The notes below the pieces were generated by a model, which was not told the origin of the DNA, did not search any database, and saw only the letters and a program-made list of their open reading frames with translations. Shown in pieces: positions 1 to 8,229 of a DNA stretch of 58,469 nt; position 1 is the first letter of the stretch, and each line of letters begins with the position of its first letter. The DNA is from Enhydrobacter aerosaccus (GTDB lineage Bacteria; Pseudomonadota; Alphaproteobacteria; Reyranellales; Reyranellaceae). The translations under genes and the position numbers were made by a program. Where the stretch lies: NCBI GenBank assembly GCA_903839865.1, contig CAIMEE010000621.1:1-58469 (forward strand). The letters are read 5' to 3'.

Positions 1-758
1 AGCTGAACTCCGCAGCCGAGAAGCCGCTCGCCCGCCGCATCGCTGTCGTCACCGGTGGCGCGTCCGGCATCGGCGCCGCGACGGTGCAGGCCTTCGCCAA
101 GGAAGGCGCCGAGGTCGTGGTCGTCGATCGCGATGTCTCCAAGGTCAAGGGCTTCGCCCTCGCCTGCGACGTGACGGACCCGGCGCAGGTACGCGCGGCG
201 TTCGACAAGATTGCCGCGACCTATGGCGGCGTCGATTTCGTCGTCTCCAACGCGGGGGCTGCCTGGCAGGGGAAGATCGGCGAGGTCGACGACGCCACGT
301 TGCGCAAGAGCTTCGAGCTGAATTTCTGGGCGCACCAGAGCGTGGCCCAGAACGCCGTGCGCATCATGAGGGCGCAGGGGCTGGGCGGCTGCCTGCTGTT
401 CAACACCAGCAAGCAGGCGGTGAACCCCGGTCCCGACTTCGGGCCCTACGGCCTGCCCAAGGCCGCGACCCTGTTCCTGATGCGCCAGTACGCGCTCGAC
501 CATGGCGCCGACGGCATCCGCTCGAACTCGGTCAACGCCGACCGCATCCGCTCCGGCCTCCTCACCGACGACATGATCGCCCAGCGCTCCAAGGCGCGCG
601 GCCTGACGGAAGCCGATTACATGGGCGGCAACCTGCTCGGCATCGAGGTCACGGCCGAGGATGTGGCGCAGTGCTTCCTGTCGCTCGCCAAGGCCAGCAA
701 GACCACCGGCGCGGTGCTGACGGTCGACGGCGGCAATATCGCGGCCGCTCTGCGATAG
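1..758 (+). CDS. Bifunctional aldolase/short-chain dehydrogenase, C-terminal SDR domain (5' truncated)
   Basis: The reading frame is open from the first bases of the window (codons begin at base 3), so the gene starts outside. The visible part is a complete SDR domain: the NAD-binding motif TGGASGIG at bases 51-74, an NAG motif (SNAG), and the catalytic YGLPK tyrosine/lysine pair. The C-terminal stretch (NADRIRSGL, EADYMGGNLLG, VLTVDGGN) is typical of the dehydrogenase half of RhaD-like bifunctional rhamnulose-phosphate aldolase/lactaldehyde dehydrogenases, where a class II aldolase domain precedes it. An internal GTG at 84 would cut through the Rossmann motif and is not the start. The gene heads an operon with the dioxygenase, aldo-keto reductase and amidohydrolases downstream. 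The true substrate is unknown; a sugar-derived aldehyde or alcohol is likely. Confidence 0.85.
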   Translation, partial: LNSAAEKPLARRIAVVTGGASGIGAATVQAFAKEGAEVVVVDRDVSKVKGFALACDVTDPAQVRAAFDKIAATYGGVDFVVSNAGAAWQGKIGEVDDATLRKSFELNFWAHQSVAQNAVRIMRAQGLGGCLLFNTSKQAVNPGPDFGPYGLPKAATLFLMRQYALDHGADGIRSNSVNADRIRSGLLTDDMIAQRSKARGLTEADYMGGNLLGIEVTAEDVAQCFLSLAKASKTTGAVLTVDGGNIAAALR

Positions 759-779
759 CCCGCGATTGAGCCCTTCCTG

Positions 780-805
780 CCTGTGGCGCATCATGCGCGC
801 ACAGG
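780..805 (+). promoter_or_regulatory. Intercistronic hairpin touching the dioxygenase ribosome binding site
   Basis: CCTGTG and CACAGG form the outer arms and CGCAT and ATGCG the inner arms of an imperfect stem of about 11 pairs with a one-base loop. The last three bases (AGG) belong to the Shine-Dalgarno run AGGAGGG at 803-809 that serves the ATG at 814. It lies in the 55-bp gap between the SDR and the dioxygenase. It could stabilise the upstream mRNA or damp translation of the next gene; no T-run follows, so it is not a classical terminator. Confidence 0.4.
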
Positions 806-813
806 AGGGAACA

Positions 814-1698
814 ATGGCCATCACGGTCACGCCGATCACGACTCACATTGGCGGGCGCATGACGGGCATCGATGTGCGCCGCCCGCTCACGCCCGACGAG
901 GTAAAGGCCGTCGACGCCGGCATGGACAAGTATGCCGTGCTGGTGCTGCCCGGCCAGGACATCACCGACGAGCAGCAGGTCGCCTTCACGCGGAACTTCG
1001 GCCCGCTGCAGAACGGCGCCAACGCGACCCTGAAGCGGCCCGAGCTGCGGCTCGATCCCGCCTTCGCCGACGTCTCCAACATCGGCAAGGACGGCCAGAA
1101 GCTGGCGCGCGACGACCGCCGCCGCATGGCCTCGCTCGGCAACCGGCTCTGGCACTCCGACGCCAGCTTCCGCGTCATCCCCGCGCGCTATTCGATCCTG
1201 AGCGGCCGCATCGTGGTGAGCGAGGGCGGCAACACCGAGTTCGCCGACATGCGCGCGGCCTACGACGCGCTCGACGCCAGGACCAAGGCCGAGATCGAGG
1301 ACCTGATCACCGAGCATTCGCAGATCTTCTCACGCGAACAGCTGGGCTTCACCGAGTACCTGCCCGACGAGCGCGCCATGATGAAGCCCGTGCGGCACCG
1401 CCTCGTGCGCACGCATCCGACCTCGGGCCGCAAGTCGATCTTCCTGTCGGCGCACATCGGCGGCATCGTCGGTTGGCCGCGCCCCGAGGCTATGTCGTTC
1501 ATCCGCGACCTGATCGAGCACGCGACACAGCCGCAATTCGTCTATTCGCACAAATGGACGCAGCACGACCTCGTCATCTGGGACAACCGTGCCACCATGC
1601 ACCGCGTGCGTCGCTACGACGACCTCAACATGGTGCGCGACCTGCGCCGCACGACGACCAAGAGCGACGGCCCCACGGCCGAACAGGAGGCTGCGTGA
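814..1698 (+). CDS. TauD/TfdA-family alpha-ketoglutarate-dependent dioxygenase
   Basis: A 294-residue non-haem Fe(II)/2-oxoglutarate dioxygenase of normal family length. The facial triad is visible: His114 and Asp116 in LWHSDASF and the distal His263 in DNRATMHR, with the 2-oxoglutarate-binding arginine in the DLRRTT segment near 278. These enzymes hydroxylate a substrate carbon next to a leaving group (taurine, 2,4-D, sulfate esters, carnitine-like compounds). The start at 814 is chosen because AGGAGGG lies five bases upstream; an upstream ATG at 766 in frame has no ribosome binding site. The stop overlaps the GTG start of the aldo-keto reductase (GTGA), so the two are translationally coupled. 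The substrate cannot be read from the sequence. Confidence 0.88.
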   Translation: MAITVTPITTHIGGRMTGIDVRRPLTPDEVKAVDAGMDKYAVLVLPGQDITDEQQVAFTRNFGPLQNGANATLKRPELRLDPAFADVSNIGKDGQKLARDDRRRMASLGNRLWHSDASFRVIPARYSILSGRIVVSEGGNTEFADMRAAYDALDARTKAEIEDLITEHSQIFSREQLGFTEYLPDERAMMKPVRHRLVRTHPTSGRKSIFLSAHIGGIVGWPRPEAMSFIRDLIEHATQPQFVYSHKWTQHDLVIWDNRATMHRVRRYDDLNMVRDLRRTTTKSDGPTAEQEAA

Positions 1699-2720
1699 CT
1701 CTGCCCAAGCGAAGGATCGGCAAGACGAAACTCGAAGTCACGACCCTCGGCCTAGGCGGCGCGCCGATGGGCGGGTTCCGGGCCACCATTCCCGACGTCG
1801 AGGCGGCCGCGATCGTCGAGACGGCATGGCAGGCGGGCGTCCGCTACTACGACACCTCGCCGTTCTACGGCTACGGCCGCAGCGAGCTGCGCATGGGCGC
1901 GGGCCTGCGCGAGAAGCCGCGCGACGAATATGTGCTGTCGACCAAGATCGGCCGCCTCATGCATCCGATGAAGCCCGGCGAGCGCAAGGCGCCGGACTTC
2001 CGCGAGAACGGCCTGCCGGGCTTCGCGCCGGAGTTCGACTACACCTACGACGGCGTGATGCGCTCGCTCGAGCATTCGCACCTGCGCCTCGGCATGGCGA
2101 GGATCGACATCGCGCTGATCCATGACGTCGACTTCTGGACGATCAAGGACCGCGAGGTGCTGAACCATCGCTTCAAGACGGTGATGGATTCGGGCTACCG
2201 CGCGCTCGACGAGCTGCGCAAGGCGGGCATCATCGGCGCGATCGGCGTCGGCATCAACGAGAGCGACACCAGCCTGCGCTTCATCCAGGCCGGCGACTTC
2301 GACTGCATGCTGCTGGCGGGCCGCTACACCCTGCTGGAGCAGGGCGGCCTTGCGGAGTTCCTGCCGGAATGCATCAAGCGCAATGTTTCGGTCATCCTGG
2401 GCGGACCCTACAATTCCGGCATCCTGACCGGCGGCGTGAAGCCCGGCGCCACGCACGACTATGTGCCGGCCGCAGCCGGCCTGGTCGAGAAGGCGCAGAA
2501 GATCGAGGCGGTGTGCAAGCGACACGGCGTCGAGCTCGGCGCCGCCGCCATGCAGTTCCCGCTGTTCCATCCCGCCGTCGCCGCGGTGATCCCGGGCGCG
2601 CTCGCCGTGCGCGAGGTCAAGGAGAACGCGGCCCGCATCGGTGCGAAGATCCCGTCGGACCTGTGGAGCGAGCTGAAGCGCGAGAAGCTGCTCGATCTCG
2701 ACTCGCCGACACCGAACTGA
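1695..2720 (+). CDS. Aldo/keto reductase, D-threo-aldose (L-fucose) 1-dehydrogenase-like
   Basis: A 341-residue TIM-barrel NAD(P)-dependent oxidoreductase. The catalytic tetrad appears as Asp53, Tyr58 (YYDTSPFYGYG), Lys84 (STKIGR) and His143 (ALIHD). The pattern GYRALDELRKAG followed by GVGINE resembles the D-threo-aldose 1-dehydrogenase/pyridoxal 4-dehydrogenase branch, which oxidises the anomeric carbon of sugars such as L-fucose to a lactone. The start is GTG at 1695, overlapping the preceding stop, with AGGAGG at 1685-1690. The amidohydrolases immediately downstream belong to a superfamily that contains sugar lactonases, which makes a dehydrogenase-lactonase pair plausible; this is inference. 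Confidence 0.82.
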   Translation: MTLPKRRIGKTKLEVTTLGLGGAPMGGFRATIPDVEAAAIVETAWQAGVRYYDTSPFYGYGRSELRMGAGLREKPRDEYVLSTKIGRLMHPMKPGERKAPDFRENGLPGFAPEFDYTYDGVMRSLEHSHLRLGMARIDIALIHDVDFWTIKDREVLNHRFKTVMDSGYRALDELRKAGIIGAIGVGINESDTSLRFIQAGDFDCMLLAGRYTLLEQGGLAEFLPECIKRNVSVILGGPYNSGILTGGVKPGATHDYVPAAAGLVEKAQKIEAVCKRHGVELGAAAMQFPLFHPAVAAVIPGALAVREVKENAARIGAKIPSDLWSELKREKLLDLDSPTPN

Positions 2721-2730
2721 GGATACGCCC

Positions 2731-3558
2731 ATGAAGATCATCGACGCGCAGGTCCATATCTGGTCGCAGACCGTGACGCCGCCCTCGGGCAAGCATCGCA
2801 AGGTCCCCAAGGTATCGGCCGAGGACATGCTGAAGGAGATGGACGAAGCCGGAGTCGACGCAGCCCTCATCCATCCGCCGATGAGCTGGGACCCCGACTC
2901 GCAGGTCATGGCGCTGGAAGCCGCCAGGAAATACCCCGACCGGTTCGCCGTGATGGGCCAGTTCGATCCCAAGAAGCCCGAGAACAAGAAGCTGATCCAC
3001 GGCTGGCGCAACCAGCCCGGCATGATGGGCCTGCGCTGGGCGCTGCTGCAGCCGATCGAACAACAACTCCTGCATGAAGGCGCGCTCGACTGGATCTGGC
3101 CCGAGGCCGAGAAGGAAGGCCTCGCCATCGGCATGATGGGCGGCATCTTCCTGAAGGAGTTTCGCTCGATCGCCGAACGCTATCCCAAGCTGAAACTGAT
3201 CCTCGACCATTGCGGCCTCAACCGCCACGGCCAGGACGCAGAGGCGTTCATCCACCTCGACGAGATGCTGGCGCTCGCCAAGCTGCCCAACGTCGCGGTG
3301 AAGGCCACGGGCGCGCCGCACTACTCGACGCAGCCCTACCCGTTCAAGAATATCCAGGACGGGCTGCACCGGATCTTCGATGCCTACGGACCCGACCGCA
3401 TGTTCTGGGGCACCGACATCACCCGCATGCCCTGCAGCTACCGCCAGTGCGTCACCTTCTTCACGGAGGAGCTGCCGTGGCTGAAGGGCCAGGACCTCGA
3501 GAAGGTCATGGGCCGCGCCCTCACCAAGTGGATCGGCTGGGATTACAAGCACGCATGA
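2731..3558 (+). CDS. Amidohydrolase 2 family protein, tandem copy 1
   Basis: A 275-residue TIM-barrel metal-dependent hydrolase of the amidohydrolase-2/LigI-fuconolactonase type. The N-terminal metal motif reads DAQVHIW (Gln7, His9) where most relatives have HxH. His160 lies in ILDHCG and the catalytic Asp229 in FWGTDITR. Family members hydrolyse lactones, decarboxylate aromatic acids or hydrate dicarboxylates. It starts 10 bp after the aldo-keto reductase and is the first of three adjacent paralogues with the same start and end blocks (MKIIDAQVH; WLKG.DLE.VMGR.L). Its closest look is to copy 3 at the N-terminus and to copy 2 around the GTD motif. Substrate unknown; a lactone is my preferred guess from context. 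Confidence 0.85.
   Translation: MKIIDAQVHIWSQTVTPPSGKHRKVPKVSAEDMLKEMDEAGVDAALIHPPMSWDPDSQVMALEAARKYPDRFAVMGQFDPKKPENKKLIHGWRNQPGMMGLRWALLQPIEQQLLHEGALDWIWPEAEKEGLAIGMMGGIFLKEFRSIAERYPKLKLILDHCGLNRHGQDAEAFIHLDEMLALAKLPNVAVKATGAPHYSTQPYPFKNIQDGLHRIFDAYGPDRMFWGTDITRMPCSYRQCVTFFTEELPWLKGQDLEKVMGRALTKWIGWDYKHA
3387..3430 (+). repeat. 44-bp exact direct repeat, copy A (in amidohydrolase 1)
   Basis: The 44 bases covering the PDRMFWGTDITRM codons are identical to 4225-4268 in the next paralogue, including all third codon positions, whereas the third paralogue has diverged here. Such perfect synonymous identity suggests recent duplication or gene conversion. Confidence 0.8.
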
Positions 3559-3568
3559 AGTTCATCCC

Positions 3569-4396
3569 ATGAAGATTATAGACGCTCAGGTCCATGTCTG
3601 GTCGCAGGCTGTCAAAATGCCGGGCGACGGTCATCGCCAGATTGCGCGCTACACGCCAGAAGACCTGATCGCGGAGATGGATGCCGCCGGCGTCCATGGC
3701 GGTTCGCTCCATCCGCCGGGCAGTTGGGATCCGACCTCGAACGCCTACGCGATCGAGTCGGCCAAGAAATATCCCGACCGCTTCGCGATCATGGGCTGGT
3801 TCCCGCCGGAGAACCCGGAGAACGTGAAGCTCATCCCCGAGTGGAAGAAGCAGCCTGGCATGAAGGGCATCCGCATGGCGCTGCTCTATGGCGAGCAGCC
3901 GGCGATGGTGAAGGACGGTCGGCTCGACTGGCTTTGGCCCGCCTGCGAGAAGGCGGGCGTCCCCTTCTCGACCGTGGCCAGCATGTTCCTGAAGAAGTTC
4001 CGCTGGATCGCCGAGACGCATCCCAACCTGAAGCTCATCATCGACCATTGCGGCCTCAACCGGCTCAGCAGGGACGCGGGCGCCCTGTCCGATCTCGACG
4101 AGGTCGTGGCATTGGCCAAACTGCCGAACGTCGCGCTGAAGGCCACTGCCGTTCAGGCCTACTCGACGCAATCCTATCCGTACAGGAACATGCACGACGC
4201 GCTGCATCGCCTGTTCGACGCCTTCGGACCCGACCGCATGTTCTGGGGCACCGACATCACCCGCATGCACTGCACCTATCGCCAGTGCATCACGCTCTTC
4301 ACCGAGGAGCTGCCTTGGCTGAAGGGCCGGGACCTCGAGAAGGTGATGGGCCGCGGTCTCGCGAAGTGGATCGACTGGGACTTCAAGTTCACATGA
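3569..4396 (+). CDS. Amidohydrolase 2 family protein, tandem copy 2
   Basis: A 275-residue paralogue of its two neighbours, with the same barrel landmarks: DAQVHVW at residues 5-11 (Gln in the first metal-ligand position), IDHCGLN near 158-164 and GTDITRM near 227-233. It begins 10 bp after copy 1 and its TGA overlaps the ATG of copy 3 (ATGA). Compared with copies 1 and 3 it differs in the substrate-side loops: HPPGSWDP replaces HPPMSWDP, and GIRMALLYGEQP and AVQAYSTQSYP replace the GLRWA and GAP.YSTQPYP forms. This suggests a different but related substrate. Function beyond metal-dependent hydrolase or lyase cannot be assigned. Confidence 0.85.
   Translation: MKIIDAQVHVWSQAVKMPGDGHRQIARYTPEDLIAEMDAAGVHGGSLHPPGSWDPTSNAYAIESAKKYPDRFAIMGWFPPENPENVKLIPEWKKQPGMKGIRMALLYGEQPAMVKDGRLDWLWPACEKAGVPFSTVASMFLKKFRWIAETHPNLKLIIDHCGLNRLSRDAGALSDLDEVVALAKLPNVALKATAVQAYSTQSYPYRNMHDALHRLFDAFGPDRMFWGTDITRMHCTYRQCITLFTEELPWLKGRDLEKVMGRGLAKWIDWDFKFT
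4225..4268 (+). repeat. 44-bp exact direct repeat, copy B (in amidohydrolase 2)
   Basis: Identical to 3387-3430; the two copies lie 838 bp apart in the same register of the paralogous genes and encode the active-site Asp region (GTDITR). Confidence 0.8.
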
Positions 4397-5217
4397 AGAT
4401 CATCGACGCCCAGGTCCATATCTGGTCGCAGACCGTGATCCCGCCGGGCGGCGGCCATCGCCAGGTTTCGGCGTACACCGCCGAGGAACTGCTGGCGGAG
4501 ATGGCTGAAGCCGGCGTCGATGCCGCCTCGATCCATCCGCCCATGAGCTGGGATCCCGACGCCAATGCCGTCGCGATCGCGGCCGCAAAGAAATATCCCG
4601 ACCGCTTCGCGATCATGGGGCAGTTCCCGCTCGAGAATCCCGACAACGTCCGGCTGATCCCCGACTGGAAGAAGCAGCCCGGCATGAAAGGCCTGCGCTG
4701 GGCGGTGCTCTACGGTGAGCAGCCGCAGGCGATCAAGGATGGCAAGTACGACTGGGTCTGGCCTGCCGCCGAGAAGGCAGGCGTTCCCGTCTCTCTGCAG
4801 GCGGGCGTGTTCCTCAAGAAATTCCGCTGGATCGCCGAGACGCATCCCGGCCTCATGCTGATCATCGACCATTGCGGCCGCGACCCGTTCCTGCGCGATG
4901 ATGCTGCGTTCGAGAATCTGGAACAGCTGCTGGCGCTGGCCGAGCTGCCCAACGTGGCGGTGAAGGCCACCGGCGCGCCGGCCTATTCCACGCAGCCCTA
5001 CCCGTTCAGGAACATTCACGAGCCGCTGCATCGCATCTTCGACGCTTTCGGTCCCAAGCGCTATTTCTGGGGCACCGACTTCACCCGGCTCGAGTGCAGC
5101 TACCGCCAGTGCGTGACCTTCTTCACGGAAGAGCTGCCGTGGCTGAAGGGAAGCGACCTCGAATACGTGATGGGTCGCGGCCTCACCGAATGGATCGGCT
5201 GGGACTACAGATTCTAG
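4393..5217 (+). CDS. Amidohydrolase 2 family protein, tandem copy 3
   Basis: A 274-residue third paralogue. It carries DAQVHIW near the N-terminus, LIIDHCGRDPF in place of the DHCGLNR form of the other copies, and FWGTDFTRLECSYRQC at the active-site aspartate. The ATG at 4393 overlaps the stop of copy 2, so translation is coupled. The gene ends the plus-strand operon; its TAG at 5215-5217 shares the four bases CTAG with the stop of the convergent SDR gene. The family assignment is secure, the substrate is not. Confidence 0.85.
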   Translation: MKIIDAQVHIWSQTVIPPGGGHRQVSAYTAEELLAEMAEAGVDAASIHPPMSWDPDANAVAIAAAKKYPDRFAIMGQFPLENPDNVRLIPDWKKQPGMKGLRWAVLYGEQPQAIKDGKYDWVWPAAEKAGVPVSLQAGVFLKKFRWIAETHPGLMLIIDHCGRDPFLRDDAAFENLEQLLALAELPNVAVKATGAPAYSTQPYPFRNIHEPLHRIFDAFGPKRYFWGTDFTRLECSYRQCVTFFTEELPWLKGSDLEYVMGRGLTEWIGWDYRF

Positions 5218-5978
5218 CTCATATAGCCGCCGTCGATGATCAGCGGACTGCCGGTCATCGGTGCGGCACCGTCAGAGCAGAGCCACAGTACGCTCGATGC
5301 GATCTCGTCCGGCGACGCAACCTTGCCACGCGGCGTCTGGCGCAGGATCTCCGCCTTCAGTTTGGGATTCTTGAGATATCGGGTGATCGCCGGCGTATCG
5401 ACCCAGCCGGGACAGATCGCGCTGATGCGCACGCCCGCCTTGGCATTCTCCAGCGCTGCACTGCGCGTCAGGCCGATCACGCCGTGCTTGGCGGCCGAGT
5501 ACGCAGCTCCTCCCGGAAACGGATAGCCGCGCAGGCCGTCGACCGACGCGTTGTTCACGATCACGCCGCGCTTGTTCTCCAGCATCAGCGGGATCTCGTA
5601 GCGTAGGCAGTAGAAGGCCGAGTTCAGATAGCCGTCCATCGTCTTCAGCCACGCCGCTTCGTCGCCGCTCACCACCGGTCCGACCCGCGCGCCGCTGCCG
5701 CCGTTATTGAAGGCGTAATCGAGGCGGCCATGCTTCTTCTTGATCGCGACACACAGTCTCTCGACGTCTTTCGCCTTCGAGACATCGCACGCAATCCAGG
5801 AAACGTTCTTCGGACTTTTGATCGACTTCAGCGCCGCATCCGCCCGCTTCTTGTCGCGGCTTGCAAGGATCACCGTTGCGCCCTGCTGCGCAAAAGCCGC
5901 CACCGTCGCAAGTCCGATGCCGCTGCTGCCGCCGGTCACCAGGGCAATCTTGCCCTTCATCTCGGGATAGGACGCCAT
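5214..5978 (-). CDS. Short-chain dehydrogenase/reductase (SDR)
   Basis: A 254-residue classical SDR of normal length. TGGSSGIG at residues 15-22 binds NAD(P); the active-site set is Ser145, Tyr160 and Lys164 (AAYSAAKHG). The usual NNAG is NNGG at 91-94. The C-terminal SPLIIDGGYMS is standard. It is the last gene of a minus-strand operon (monooxygenase, CHRD lipoprotein, SDR); its ATG overlaps the stop of the lipoprotein gene (TGATG). These enzymes oxidise or reduce secondary alcohols; the specific substrate is unknown. Confidence 0.88.
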   Translation of the reverse strand: MASYPEMKGKIALVTGGSSGIGLATVAAFAQQGATVILASRDKKRADAALKSIKSPKNVSWIACDVSKAKDVERLCVAIKKKHGRLDYAFNNGGSGARVGPVVSGDEAAWLKTMDGYLNSAFYCLRYEIPLMLENKRGVIVNNASVDGLRGYPFPGGAAYSAAKHGVIGLTRSAALENAKAGVRISAICPGWVDTPAITRYLKNPKLKAEILRQTPRGKVASPDEIASSVLWLCSDGAAPMTGSPLIIDGGYMS

Positions 5979-6403
5979 CAGCGTGTAGACCTTACGATGT
6001 CACCGGCGATCTCGCCCGCCGGACGCTGCTCGGTCTTGAGCACGACCGACCATTGGCCGGCCATCAACGCTTCGGCCTGTTGCGCCGTGAGGGTCGCCGA
6101 ACCAGGATGCGGGTTGCTCTCGTCGGCAAGGTTGATCGGCACGATCTCGGCCTTCGCTCCCGTGCCGTCAGGCCCGACGAGATATGCCCAGGTGACGGGA
6201 CCGCTCAGGCCGCTGTAGCTCAACTGCCATTGCAGGATCTGCGTCGCGCGCGAATAAGCCGCCGCGAGGCTGCCCTTGCCGGTCGAGTCGCCCGCGAGGG
6301 CGGCCGTGAAACGCACTTTCGAATTGGCGGGTTCACTCATGTAATCCATGCCGCAACCGGCGAGGACGAGCGAAGCAGCAGCGAGGACGGGAAGGCTCTT
6401 CAT
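5978..6403 (-). CDS. CHRD domain lipoprotein
   Basis: A 141-residue predicted lipoprotein. The signal peptide MKSLPVLAAASLVLAGC ends in the lipobox LAGC (Cys17). The mature part (FTAALAGDSTGKGSLAAAY, WQLSYSGLSGPVTWAYLVGP, GSATLTAQQAEALMAGQWSVVL, RPAGEIAGDI) matches the CHRD fold, a small beta-sandwich first noted in chordin and found in many secreted bacterial proteins of unknown role. The start lies 2 bp after the stop of the flavin monooxygenase and its own stop overlaps the SDR start. A secreted beta-sandwich protein between two cytoplasmic redox enzymes is unusual. Function unknown. Confidence 0.82.
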   Translation of the reverse strand: MKSLPVLAAASLVLAGCGMDYMSEPANSKVRFTAALAGDSTGKGSLAAAYSRATQILQWQLSYSGLSGPVTWAYLVGPDGTGAKAEIVPINLADESNPHPGSATLTAQQAEALMAGQWSVVLKTEQRPAGEIAGDIVRSTR

Positions 6404-6405
6404 GC

Positions 6406-8157
6406 TCACGTCTTGTGGTGGACGGGTGCCCGAGCGTAGACCGGCGTCGCCAGTCCCTCCAGCCGGGCCTTGAGCTGCAACGCCAGATATCGCGAATAGT
6501 GCCGCGACTGCGCGAGGTTGCCGCCGTGGAACCACAGGTTCTCCTGCGCCGTGGGCTTCCACATGTTGCGCAGCTCGCCCTCCCAGGGGCCAGGATCCTT
6601 GGCCGTGCCCGAACCCACGCCCCAACACTTGCCGACCTTGTCCGCGACCTCCTGAGAGATCAGCGCCGCCGCCCACTGGTTCATCGAGCCATAACCCGTC
6701 GCATAGACGACGAGGTCGGCATCGAGCACGGTACCGTCCTTCAACACGACGCCCGTTTCGGTGAGATGGTCGACCTCGCTCGATTTCAGCTTGATGCGCC
6801 CGTCGGCGATCAGTTCCGACGCGCCGACGTCGATGTAGTAGCCAGAGCCGCGGCGGATATACATGCCGCCGATGCCCGACTCGTCCTCTCCGAAGGTGAG
6901 CTTGAAGCCCGCTTTGCGGAGCGCATCGTAGAAGCCCGAGTCTTCCTTCTTGATCTGCGCCACCATCGGCTGCGACGCCTTGGGCTGCAGCGCATAGGGC
7001 AGCGACGCCACGGTGAAGTCGGCCTTGTCGGTCGTGATGCCCTTCGCCAGCGCCTCTTCGGAATAGAGCGGGCGGTTGCGCCCCAGCGTCTCGGCACGCA
7101 CGACCAAGGTCGGCGAGCGTTGCAACAGGGTCACGTCGGCGCCGTGCTCCCAGAGATCGGCCGCGATGTCGTGCGCGGAATTGTTGGAGCCGACGACAAC
7201 GCACTTCTTGCCGCCCCAGCCCTCGCCGCCCGTGTGCTTGCTGGAGTGGTGCTGCGTACCCTTGAATTTTTCGGCGCCCGGGAAGCGCGGCACCTCAGGA
7301 AAGCCCGACATGCCCGTCGCGATCACGAGATGCTTGGGCTTGATCGTCACCGGCTTGCCGTTGCGCTCGACAACGACGGTCCACTCGCCCTTCGCCTCGT
7401 CGTATGACGCGCTCTTGCACGGGCTCGACGACCAGTAATCGAGCTCCATGATCTTGGTGTAGGACTCGAGCCAGTCGCCCATCTTGTCCTTGGGCGTGTA
7501 GATCGGCCAGTGATCGGGGAACGGCAGGTACGGCAGGTGGTCGTACCAGACCGGATCGTGCAGGCAGAGCGACTTGTAGCGCTTGCGCCAGGCATCGCCC
7601 GGCCGCTCGTGCGCATCGACGATCAGCGCCGGCACGCCGATCCGCTTCAGCCGTGCGCCGAGGCCGATGCCGCCCTGGCCGCCGCCCACGATCAGCACGA
7701 ACGGCTGGCGCGTGATGCCGATCTCCTCGGCGTCGGCCTTGCGGCGATCGAGCCAGGTCACGCGGTTCTTGAATGCGCCATGCTGCGTGCCGTGCGGCCG
7801 CGCCGCGCCCGCTTTCTCCTCGAAGCCCTTCAACTCCGTGAGCGCGGTGAACAGCGTCGTTGCCTTGCCGTCCTTCAACCGCAGATGACCGCGGCCGCGC
7901 CCAGCCGCCGTCTCGAAGGTGAACCAGCCGCCCTGGCTGTCGTCATCTTCAGCCTTGAACGACTCGGGCCGCACATCGGAAAGCCTCGCCTTCAGCATCT
8001 CAGCAATCGCAGTGCGGCTCTCGAAGGTGACGATGTTCCAGGTGAAGGCCACGCAATCGCGCCAGTAGGCCTGATCGGCGAAGAGCGCCGTCGCGCCGTC
8101 GATATCGGAACGCTTCAACGCGGCCGCGAACGCACTCAACCAATCGGACTCTTTCAT
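6406..8157 (-). CDS. Flavin-containing monooxygenase with N-terminal NTF2/SnoaL-like domain
   Basis: A 583-residue NAD(P)/FAD monooxygenase. Residues 1-110 look like a small NTF2/SnoaL-type alpha-beta barrel (short helices, then TWNIVTFESRTAIAEML and a strand-rich region). The FAD motif VGGGQGGIGLGARL begins at about 157, a FMO-type FKGTQHHSSKHTGG segment at about 298, and the NADPH motif VVGSNNSAHD at about 321. ATGYGSMNQW is the late ATG segment. FMOs of this build hydroxylate nitrogen, sulfur or carbon in small molecules. The ATG at 8157 heads a three-gene operon and is divergent from the amidohydrolase at 8230. Substrate unknown. Confidence 0.85.
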   Translation of the reverse strand: MKESDWLSAFAAALKRSDIDGATALFADQAYWRDCVAFTWNIVTFESRTAIAEMLKARLSDVRPESFKAEDDDSQGGWFTFETAAGRGRGHLRLKDGKATTLFTALTELKGFEEKAGAARPHGTQHGAFKNRVTWLDRRKADAEEIGITRQPFVLIVGGGQGGIGLGARLKRIGVPALIVDAHERPGDAWRKRYKSLCLHDPVWYDHLPYLPFPDHWPIYTPKDKMGDWLESYTKIMELDYWSSSPCKSASYDEAKGEWTVVVERNGKPVTIKPKHLVIATGMSGFPEVPRFPGAEKFKGTQHHSSKHTGGEGWGGKKCVVVGSNNSAHDIAADLWEHGADVTLLQRSPTLVVRAETLGRNRPLYSEEALAKGITTDKADFTVASLPYALQPKASQPMVAQIKKEDSGFYDALRKAGFKLTFGEDESGIGGMYIRRGSGYYIDVGASELIADGRIKLKSSEVDHLTETGVVLKDGTVLDADLVVYATGYGSMNQWAAALISQEVADKVGKCWGVGSGTAKDPGPWEGELRNMWKPTAQENLWFHGGNLAQSRHYSRYLALQLKARLEGLATPVYARAPVHHKT

Positions 8158-8229
8158 CGTCTTCCCATTGCAGCAGAACCTCGGGCGGCGCACTCTAGAC
8201 ACACATTGGCTCGGGAGGAACTGAGACCC

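Noticed and set aside
2731..5217. Tandem amidohydrolases as an assembly duplication artefact
   Set aside because: The three copies differ throughout, including loops and many synonymous sites outside the 44-bp block, so they are genuine separate genes.
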